This document shows positions 56,466 to 64,000 of a stretch of DNA of 64,000 bases, in pieces. Below the pieces are notes generated by a model. The model saw nothing but the letters and a program-made list of their open reading frames with translations. It had not been told where the DNA came from and ran no database searches. Each line of letters begins with the position of its first letter. Within the stretch, counting starts at the first letter, position 1. Origin of the DNA: Dermacentor variabilis (taxonomy: Eukaryota > Arthropoda > Arachnida > Ixodida > Ixodidae); contig NC_134576.1 of the NCBI RefSeq assembly GCF_050947875.1, positions 53,754,255 through 53,818,254 of the forward strand, read 5' to 3'. Made by a program: the position numbers and the translations under genes.

Positions 56466-57102
56466 CGCAATACAGTTTACAACGGCGCGGCATTTCTTTC
56501 TATTCTTCTTCTCGGCAGAGCTGATAACCACAATCTGCAAAAAGGCAAACAGATGTGCTTCGATGCATGATCTTGTAGACACCAACCTACGCTGAGAGAA
56601 AGATTTAAAGAAAGAGACATATATATCTCGCACCGCAATGTTTTACCATCTTTTATTTTATTCTAGCTCCTCGCTTTTTTCGGTTCATTCGGCTAGCCAG
56701 TTGGCTTGCCTCTGTACATCGCTCATACGCGCAGAGGTTCACTGACCAAGAATTGGACGAGTTGTAAAGATAAAGTCGGAAAAATAATGGTAAAATCAAA
56801 AGAGAAGCACAGTAAAGGAAGGTTTAAAATTTTAGTGCCAGAAACATTTTGAATGAAATAAAAATTTTACAAAGGCTTCAACGTCCGCTTTTAGACGTCA
56901 TAAACACCACCATCGTCTCCGGCTTAGCCTAGCCGCAGCTCGCCAGGCCCGACCGGCCTTCAGAGCCTCGCGCCCGCTTCAAGTCGAGTGGCCCGTCGTC
57001 GGCGGCCCTCAAGTGCCCCGGAAGGCGTCGCAGCGCGAGGTCTGGGTACGGCGGAGGAGAGCAGGAGCAACAGAGCAGCGTCGTGGTTAAGGCCAGGGCC
57101 GC
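56466..57102. other. No supported gene
   Basis: AT-rich DNA to about 56,880 is followed by CpG-rich DNA. Only chance frames are seen. The CpG-rich part leads into the inverted repeat at 57,103. Confidence 0.4.
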
Positions 57103-57570
57103 GATTTTGTAGCGATGCCTTTTCCAGATGCTAATGCGTCCCGACGCTTTTTGCGTGCGTGAGTGAGTGGTCGACAGACGCTCGGCCTCGGCGGTAGCGT
57201 CGAACGCGGCCACTCACGAACGCACAAAGCTCCGAAATGCATTAGTGTGGTATGGTGTCTCCCTCTGAGAGATCTCGCGTTGACTGTTCAATCACATTAT
57301 GGTCTAGTTTGCCTAGATGGCGGAACCCCCCTTCGGTCACGTGCTGGGCATTTGACCAATGAGCTGGTGACATCTGCCAGGGAAGTCTTCGTGCAAGAAA
57401 CGGCCGCTCGCCGGCCGAGTCGTTTGTGTGGTTTGCTCAAGAGCGGTTGTCTCTGTGCTTCCCTCTCTCGCGTCGGCGTCGTCGCTGCACGCTCTCCGAA
57501 CGCCGGGCCCCCGCCGCCTGTCGCTGCCGACACAACAATTAGCATCTGGAAAAGGCGTTTCTACAAAATC
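57103..57570. repeat. Inverted-repeat element with nested hairpin
   Basis: GATTTTGTAG...GCCTTTTCCAGATGCTAAT at 57,103-57,135 is repeated in reverse complement at 57,538-57,570 with 30 of 33 positions matching. Inside it, GTGCGTGAGTGAGTGG (57,155-57,170) pairs with CCACTCACGAACGCAC (57,211-57,226). The inverted ends and size of about 470 bp suit a MITE. No target-site duplication was identified. Confidence 0.75.
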
Positions 57571-59300
57571 CCAGGTGCCTTCTCTGCACAGCATCGGCAG
57601 TCTTTGTAGCCAGACCCGCGTTCCGTCAATGGAGAGTAGTACTCTGCAGATCACGAGCCATGCCAGGTGGGCTAACATTCTGAATGAAAATTCTGCGTGG
57701 TCGGTGATGGACGCTGCTCGGCCAACCTTCCCCCCGTCAGCAACGACACCGTAAGACAATGGTGAGAGCGTCAGACTCGCTAAATGCCGCGGACTCGCGA
57801 TGAGCGCCTCTGGGGCGGGTCGCAATTGGGGCCAGTGATTTTTACATTATTTTTCAAGAACGCGCTGTGTTGCACCGGAACGCTCCGTGCTTCGTGTTCT
57901 GCATAGTCTGGCCCAGTGTGGTGCGTGTTATGTCTGTATTTGGAGCTGTTCCTTTGCAACACAGCGCATTTATTTAACGCTCCGGGCTAAAAGATGGAGA
58001 CAAGAGTACGCAGAGTTGCCCACAGTTTGCGCGAACGAAGCAGGCCAGCCTCATTTCAAGCGTTACAACAATGTTATGGTGTTTGTCAAGTATAAGACGA
58101 TGATACGGCGATAAGGATCTGCAACAGCGCAAAATTTGTCATACTCTTACTAACAAAGTTATTTCGAAGAAAACCGCGCGTAAACTTAGGGTTGGCTGCT
58201 ACAAAACTTCCCGGATACTTTGCTGCTCGCGCTCCACTTGCCCCTTCTCACGCGACTAGCATCTTGTTCTCGTTGTCGCATTTCACACTTTCACACTTTC
58301 ACTTACTTGCTGGAGCCGCAAATAAGCTCAGCGGCAGTTGCTGGAGGTTATTTTTGGGCTCGCGCTGTCTGTTGTACGACAGGGCATCCTCTACATATAG
58401 GAAAGAGTTTTTCTACGCGTATGGCAGTGATGTAACTTTACATGGCTGGAGTTTCTGCTGCCAGTGAAGTGGACGGAGCACCCAGCGCCATGTCTGAGCG
58501 TCTGTTCGAGCCTACACACAGCGTGGAAAATCGAAGCCGTCCTTTATAAATATTCCTTTCATGAATGTGCTCTTGCTACGACATTCTCTCTGTAGTTCTA
58601 TGCCATGGGTGAGCAGCAATGAGTGGTAGAGATACACATGCGATGGTCATAACGGCGTGGACACCGTTCCGCTACAAACTAAGTTCTGCTCTTCATTTTA
58701 GCATTCAAATTGCTATATGTATATACATGGCGTGACTACCTCATTTGTTGGACGTATAAATGGCTAGTGATAAGGGAGAAACATAGTGTTAATAAATACA
58801 AATGCCAATATAAAAGAATATTGTCGCGTATACTTCACGAAACGCAAGGGTCTATGCGTGAAGCCGAGACGAACCTCATTCGCCTCTTCTTAGTCCACTT
58901 GCTGTGCCATAACATGTGGTAATATAAGCATCTTTCTTCAAACCTTTCAGATTTCTCGTCATTTAAACTGTCCAATTTCAGAGGGAGCTTTGCTAAATCA
59001 ACTAATACATGTTTTTTAACATTTACATTTTGTGCCGAATGAAGTGTGATCTCTTGGTATCACAGCTTCGGAATACAGCGAATGATGTAGTGTCATCGTC
59101 CCAACCCATCTGCAGTGCACTGGTATTTGTAGTTTCTGGTGTGGACACGGCGTAGTAGCAGCTGTGAAGCAACAAAAGCAAAGATGTGGCGCGGCGCCGT
59201 ATTGGCCGGTTGCTTTCGATCAAAAAGGTCACGTTCTCGTGACGCCTGTAGCGGAAAGGATGTTCCGCGCCCGCTCCCAGGGTTCTATAAGGAAACGTAA
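57571..59300. other. Unassigned DNA
   Basis: Frames of 60-108 codons overlap on both strands without recognisable motifs. The CACTTTCACACTTTCAC run at 58,286-58,304 is a short tandem repeat. Nothing supports a gene. Confidence 0.35.
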
Positions 59301-59332
59301 ATACCAAAGAAACTGGACGGCGAAACAGCGCT

Positions 59333-59530
59333 GCGGTAGCTCAATTCATAGAGCATCGCAAGCAAAATGCGAAGGTTGTGGGATCGTCCCCCAGCTGCGG
59401 AAAGTTGTTTTTTCATCCACTTTCATTTCCATTAATTTATCGTTTCTTTATTTCATTTATTAAGCAGAAGTAATTTCTCCTATGATGTCCTTGGTGTTAC
59501 TGTTTGTTGGCTTCTTATGATATGCGCGCA
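59333..59530 (+). repeat. tRNA-derived SINE
   Basis: The head GCGGTAGCTCAATTCATAGA (59,333) with B-box-like GGGATCGTCCC (59,380-59,390) is tRNA-like. The anticodon-stem pair TCGCA/TGCGA is perfect, but the loop lacks U33. The body continues TTGTTTTTTCATCCACTTTC and TTGTTGGCTTCTTATGATAT, a SINE that I recognise as common in ixodid ticks (possibly Ruka-related; not verified). The surrounding ORFs are chance. Confidence 0.75.
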
Positions 59531-59782
59531 CAAATGTTATTCGAGAAAAGGTGCGATGTTATTATTTGTTATTTTGTCACAGAAACGTGGAGCGAAATTA
59601 TGGGCAGGTGTACGTATATTGTGGTTCTCAGGGAAATGTGCTGGCAGGGCTAATAATTTGACGATAGAAACTGCGCGACTAGTTTCTATATGAGGTTGAG
59701 ACTTCTGTATGTAACAGAGTTACATTTTTCCTTTCCTGTTATTTGGGGAGAGTAATGGTAACCCTTAGTTGATTTCTTGCAG

Positions 59783-59962
59783 GGGCGGTCTTGCCACGAT
59801 TTTGACAGAGTGCATAAGACAAATCAAGAAAGCCATGCGCCAAGAGAGATGTCTGGCCAAGCATCTTGCGACCGGCAAGCCGGTGCCTGATACCTTAAGG
59901 GAAAGGATACTAGGTACAAGAAAAGGTGGTGCAAAGCTGCCAAGATGTCATAGCATATGCAG
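59783..59962 (+). CDS. Isolated exon-like segment of unknown gene
   Basis: Exactly 180 bp lie between an acceptor (GTTGATTTCTTGCAG) and a donor (CAG/GTGAGTTAC at 59,963). Because 180 is divisible by 3, exon phase is preserved. The frame is open and reads ILTECIRQIKKAMRQERC, LAKHLATGKPVPDTLRERIL and KGGAKLPRCH. It is basic and probably helical. I do not recognise it. It could be a host exon or part of a transposon. No neighbouring exon was found. Confidence 0.35.
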
Positions 59963-60615
59963 GTGAGTTACATGTTCAGGAGTAATTTGTATCTAATTTG
60001 TATAATGCACAGCAGAAAACGTCACCCCAAAATATAACATATCAAACATTTTTCTGGCCACTCATGCATAACCTCTTTAATAGGACCCCGAAGTCATTTT
60101 TTTTATTGTGCACAAAGATTTGCGTTCTCAACATTTATCTAAGCCTGCGCAAACGTTCAGTGATAACTCTGTTTAAGAATAGGCTAGGTGGCTGAACGAA
60201 GGCCGTCCAGAGTGAAAAAAGTTGTGCATGTATCGCGTCGCCCTCGGCAGATGGCGCCACACACACAAGGGCCTTGGTTTTGAACCAGAAAAGCAGGGCG
60301 AGAGTAATTACGGATGTGAAAAGTGTCAATAAATCGTTCGGATTCGCTTCTTACGTATTATTATTCCAGCGTGAGACGAAAACTTGTTTGTGATGAACCA
60401 AGCATACGTTTAACGAGACTAAGCGTGCTCCGATAGCTATGTAGTGCACGCTCTCATCCATGCCGGTATAGGCAGGTTTCGAACGTAGTTCCGGCGCCTA
60501 CTAGTGCGCCCCTCGCGGCGGCGAGCGCGGAACCGGCAGGATACGACCGGCCCACTTGCGTTCGGAAAGCCTGTATGTGCACTGTTTCGCGCGTAGCTGT
60601 TGCCTTTTCTGAGCA
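59963..60615. other. No supported gene
   Basis: The segment 60,470-60,610 is CpG-rich with a GGCGCC-type context just upstream of the THAP ATG and may be the transposon leader. The rest is unassigned. Confidence 0.35.
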
Positions 60616-60760
60616 ATGCCGAAGTGCAACCCGAGCTGTTGAGTAGTGGGCTGCATCAGCACGTACACCAACTCACGAGGAACAAAATTTTACAGGTTTC
60701 CAAGCCGACCGCATGAAGCAGAACGGCGCCAACACTGGATAGCGCTCGTCTGACGGCATA
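60616..60760 (+). pseudogene. THAP DNA-binding domain, nonsense-mutated
   Basis: From ATG 60,616 the frame reads MPKCNPSC, a TGA (60,640-60,642), VVGCISTYTNSRGTKFYRFP, then SRPHEAERRQHWIALV and another TGA (60,751-60,753). The THAP signature is a Cys pair, an FxRFP block and an invariant W in the HWI position, all visible. The second stop sits where arginine (CGA) would fit the family, consistent with CpG decay. THAP domains bind the terminal sequences of P-type and related transposons. Confidence 0.75.
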
Positions 60761-60853
60761 AGCTGTTTTATGTTCCGGCGTTATGCCAAGTGCGTTATAA
60801 CGCTGAATTCTTTGCTTTTAGAGCAATGATGGCAGCAACGGGACACCTACAGT

Positions 60854-61007
60854 CAGTGGCGTAGCTAGGTCGTCTGGCACCCGGGGCCCATATGTCTTCT
60901 GTCCCCCCCCCTCCCCCGGGTTTACTGGAGGAAGGCGAGGATATCAACAATTTCCCTGTGTCTCCAGACGTATATGACACTCCGCCCCCCCCCTTGCTAC
61001 GCCACTG
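60854..61007. mobile_element. hAT-like MITE, 154 bp, with 8-bp TSD
   Basis: The terminal inverted repeats are CAGTGGCGTAGC (60,854-60,865) and GCTACGCCACTG (60,996-61,007). The flanking octamers CCTACAGT (60,846-60,853) and CCTGCAGT (61,008-61,015) match at 7 of 8 positions, as expected for a hAT-type target duplication. Inside it are C runs (60,903-60,917) and no coding capacity. It supplies the last residues of the minus-strand frame described at 61,008. Confidence 0.85.
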
Positions 61008-61462
61008 CCTGCAGTCCGTACCAGGATATGCATCAAACAAAGTAGTTTGTTCCTACACTGTACCGCAGTAAAGCCGTGGAACTCTTTCCCAATCCTCTCC
61101 CATTCAAACAACGCTAGGGCTTGCTGAGAGATTTGAGGAGGGGTTGCAGCCGGATGAGCTGGCATACACTCTTCTGCGCCCAGCATATCAACGAAGGTGC
61201 AGATGAGATCACCAAAATTTTTGACAACGTGGTTTATTGGAACCTCCTTTGCACGCACTGAAAAATAGCAACATAAAAGTATCGCACCTCCAGTAACTTG
61301 GGCAAAAATATTTTCCCAGTGTAGTCTAGCACAACTGGTAAGTTCATCCCCTTTTTTTGTGTTTGAGGAGAGCAACGTTAGAATATCTCTGGTAGGTCTT
61401 ACGAGTCGTTCGTACGCCCCACGTTCTTGGATGAGATGTTTTGGATTCGTATTTGCCGTCAT
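61008..61462 (-). pseudogene. Unidentified 150-codon frame next to THAP/P-element pieces
   Basis: The frame starts MTANTNPKHLIQERGAYERL at 61,462 and includes DELTSCARLHWENIFAQVTG, AILLCCYFSVRAKE and VVKNFGDLICTFVDMLGAEE. After 61,008 it runs into the MITE, so the native end is lost. It lies on the same strand as the transposase at 62,558-63,600 and may be an exon of the same transposon or of a host gene. I do not recognise the domain. Confidence 0.35.
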
Positions 61463-62557
61463 GTATGTACAGGGAAACTACTGCGGCGTCCTTGGACTTC
61501 CCTGCGATGCCAGCACAGCAATCGCAGCTCCCCGCTAGGATTTGTCTGCTGTCGCCGATCTTCAAGAATCAATTTCGCCTACAATTTCATGCGTCCACAC
61601 CGTAGATAACGAAGTAAATTACGCTGAGCTTCACGCATCTCGCTGGTGCATTATTTTTCGTTTGCGGAATAAACCTAGCAGCCACTTCCGATCAGTGCTA
61701 GTTCAACACTTCCCTCGCGTCGTAGACGTGCCCCACTTCAAATAGACGACTTCCTTTCTCTAAATTCTTTTCACGAAAAAAGCTATGAAGATCTTGTAAT
61801 TCCCCGAAACCCGGTTAAAATTAATATCGGCACGCTGTTTCGCGCCATCGCTACCGTTTGACAGGACGCCAAACACGCAGTGCGGGCTGTTGACGCCGTG
61901 AGTAATCCTACCACATTCGCGCAACTATTCGTCAGATGGCGCTAGGGGTCGGAAAGACAGGGCGCCGCCTAGCACTTGCAACGTGCCCATAGGAGCATGG
62001 CACGATGAGTCCAGCGCAACAGTAGTCGGCAATACTAATCAGACTCCTTGACGCTGCAGCGAACTGTGTCAAATATTAGTGGCTACAATACCTACCTCAC
62101 CCACTGAACTTACCTTGATGAGATGCCAAAACCTGCCCGCAAAACGAGTTTTACGTAAACTGTAACCTAGATAAGCTCGCAGTTAAATTGTAACGGGCTG
62201 CAAAACAACTTTCCAGTGTGGCTATTCGAAGGCCGCATTTCTTAATAACCGAAGTTGAGTGTTCTGGTAGAGGTGGTTGTGATGTTAGTGTACAGGACGG
62301 ACTAGCCTTGGCTTGGCATTTGCTCTGCGTGAGTCATTCATTTGGACGACTGTCATCTAGAAACCAGGGACGCGAAAAAAGTAAAGTTTTGTGCAGATTG
62401 ACATTTATTTGACATGTACATAGACCTTGCCATAACCTGAATAATTCGTACAAGCGTTAATGTTCCATAAACAAACTGGACACTGGCACACATTTCACGC
62501 GCACAGGGAAGTTCATGACGCCCATCATCTAATTCAGCAAATTAAACGTATATTTTT
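61463..62557. other. Unassigned DNA between transposon pieces
   Basis: Short frames occur on both strands without motifs. The sequence is neither array nor a known repeat. It may contain decayed transposon introns. Confidence 0.35.
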
Positions 62558-63600
62558 TCACCTACTGATGCTTCGACAGCTTTCGCAGCTCCTGCGACCT
62601 ATTTCTTTGGCTCGGATTTCTGTTTGCAGAACTGCCTCATTCTCATGGCTACATAACTGTGTAGCACGGCAGCCATAACTCAAATCTTTGAGCGTTACTA
62701 CAGGTGCACCTTGGCGAGATTCATTTTCAACGTGACAGTTTGCGAATTTAGGGGGTTTACTCAAACTGTAAACTGATAACATGTTGTAAAGCTGCAGAAA
62801 TGCGGGCGTATATGTGTGGTCATTTTGGCCACCAGCCTGTCGGATAATCCCAAGGAAGCGTTCCAAAACGTCTTGGTTAAGTTTTCCTGTTAAAACATAT
62901 TTGAAACCGCACCCCTTTGGCAGGTATCTTGATGCTTCCAGTGCGGACAAAATAGTCACACGAAGGCCCTCAGCGGTTTGCTCGGTTAAAAAACTTGCTC
63001 TTGATATTTTTCGTGATACGAATTCTTTTGCCCATTTATTTGAGGAATGCAACGACGAGGCCAGGACCCTCAAATCTCTGCTGCCAACAGTGATGCTTTC
63101 CTTTGGATGGTTTCGGTAGAGAGCATCAAAAAGATTGTTAAACCTTAGTGTGAATTCTACTGTTGCCTTGACATTTTCAAACCCTTTTGTGCCTCACTTC
63201 GAGTAGAATTCCAAGCCTTTCGCTACACTCCAGCTGAACAACTGAGTGGCCAGCTTTACCCGCATCTTTTCGGTCGTTGAAGTGTTGATGCGGGACAGAG
63301 TTAGTTTGGGACAAACACCCAAATTTCCCGGCTGTTTAGAATCCTCCATAAACAGCCTGTCAAAATGTGCCGAGTCAACGCGATTGCCCTTTACGCACGC
63401 TTTCGGTGAAAGTCAACGGTTCCAAACGAATTTCATAAGACGGGGTGCGTCAGAGAACACATATACATTGCGTTTTTCATCAGTGGCATGGATGAAGTAG
63501 TTGCGGGTACGTTGCAATACTCCAGTGACTCCGAACTCTTTCCACATCGCACGGTTCGTGCTTGCGCCATCACGTACGTCCGCGTCGACGAAGGCTCCCG
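62558..63600 (-). pseudogene. P-element-type transposase, C-terminal two thirds, broken
   Basis: On the minus strand: DGASTNRAMWKEFGV (63,520-63,565), then VYVFSDAPRLMKFVWNR (63,416-63,466), where the family's DxPH histidine has become arginine. A TGA follows (63,413-63,415), then RINTSTTEKMRVKLATQLFS, a second TGA (63,194-63,196), LRFNNLFDALYRNHPKES, and the C-terminal block LTGKLNQDVLERFLGIIRQ with GGQNDH (62,800-62,860). This order matches P/THAP9-type transposases. Two stops and the motif change show inactivation. The 5' end is cut near 63,600 by another repeat. Confidence 0.85.
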
Positions 63601-63644
63601 TGTCTTAAAGCAAAAATATTGCTTTTAGGACGAGCTGAGCGAGT

Positions 63645-63705
63645 CCTCCACTATGGCGCGCCTCATAATCAAAGTGGTTTTGGCACGTAAAACACCACAA
63701 TTTAA
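63645..63705 (+). repeat. 3' end of common tick short repeat
   Basis: GCGCGCCTCATAATCAAAGT, GGTTTTGGCACGTAAAACAC and CACAATTTAATTAT match the end of the repeat family at 47,985-48,175. It adjoins the broken 5' side of the P-type transposase. Confidence 0.75.
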
Positions 63706-63730
63706 TTATATTTTTCCGAATGATGCATTG

Positions 63731-63774
63731 GGCGCGCGCGGACACACAGACACGCGCGCACGCACGCACACACA
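63731..63774. repeat. Alternating purine-pyrimidine microsatellite
   Basis: GCGCGCGCGGACACACAGAC is followed by ACGCGCGCACGCACGCACAC: mixed CG/CA dinucleotide repeats able to adopt Z-form DNA. The remaining 220 bp of the window hold no supported gene. Confidence 0.85.
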
Positions 63775-64000
63775 ATCCTTCTAAGCACCGCTCTACCTCT
63801 ACTATGCGACTGGCTTGTTACGCTTCACACAGACACTTCTTTCCACTTTGACATTGCTAATGCTAATGCAATAAAATGCACTTGTCGAAAATTTAGGCAG
63901 TGCTTCAATACCAACATGCTACCACGAGTTCTAACGAAATCATGGTTCGCAACTGCGAAAATTGCATTCTATTCTTTCCCTACAATACATATATCTTTCC

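Noticed and set aside
59333..59400. Possible tRNA gene on the plus strand
   Set aside because: U33 is missing and the flanks are SINE body.
1..64000. CRISPR arrays, prokaryotic operons, phage or bacterial insertion sequences
   Set aside because: No regular direct repeats with unique spacers, no ribosome-binding sites ahead of long ORFs and no bacterial gene families were seen.

Overview
This window looks like nuclear DNA from an arthropod, most likely a hard tick (Ixodida). There are no prokaryotic operons, no intact multi-domain host gene and no rRNA. Nearly everything recognisable is repetitive: non-LTR retrotransposons of the RTE, I-like and CR1/L2-like types, a Penelope-like element, two Ty3/Gypsy remnants, P-element/THAP transposons, tRNA-derived SINEs and a MITE. 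Several are families I recognise as typical of ixodid genomes, such as an RTE whose 3' end reads GTAACCAGGC followed by a (TGA)n tail. The tick assignment rests on that recognition and was not tested by a search.

Positions 1-28,966 are AT-rich and form a degenerate tandem array with a unit of about 3.1 kb. A superimposed duplication of about 13.4 kb makes 5.7-11.6 kb paralogous to 19.1-25.0 kb. Each unit carries two conserved exon-like patches. One ends at a splice-donor-like CAG/GTAAGT (donors near 228, 8376, 11522, 16104, 21894 and 24947). The other starts after a pyrimidine tract and AG and contains a conserved ATG (9959, 13318, 17642 and 23482, with ATG-less homologues at 6841 and 20302). 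Reading frames are shared between copies, so the array may descend from a duplicated gene or exon family that I cannot name. It contains two old LINE 3' ends, a 64-bp minisatellite, a 57-bp RTE insertion with 8-bp target-site duplications, and near its right end a 3.7-kb RTE.

Positions 28,967-34,822 are a very large inverted repeat. Its two arms of about 2.3-2.4 kb enclose a spacer of about 1.15 kb that holds a decayed P-element-type transposase. To its right lie CpG-rich DNA and a plausible host coding exon (36,308-36,532). A 5.3-kb I-like LINE on the minus strand follows, with a long intact ORF1 (466 aa) and a dead ORF2. Next come a second I-like LINE fragment, a composite tRNA-derived repeat and a second RTE fragment.

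Positions 43.7-48.9 kb hold short repeats, a 139-bp near-perfect hairpin, and a Penelope-like element present as two head-to-head truncated copies inside a single 12-bp target-site duplication. Positions 50.2-55.4 kb hold two Gypsy remnants in opposite orientations. Positions 56.3-59.5 kb are mostly unassigned. Positions 59.8-63.7 kb hold one orphan exon-like segment and a scrambled P-element/THAP locus: a THAP domain on the plus strand, transposase on the minus strand, and a hAT-like MITE between them. I see no functional pathway here. The window is a heterochromatin-like or intergenic landscape whose best leads are the exon-bearing array and the P-element-associated giant foldback.
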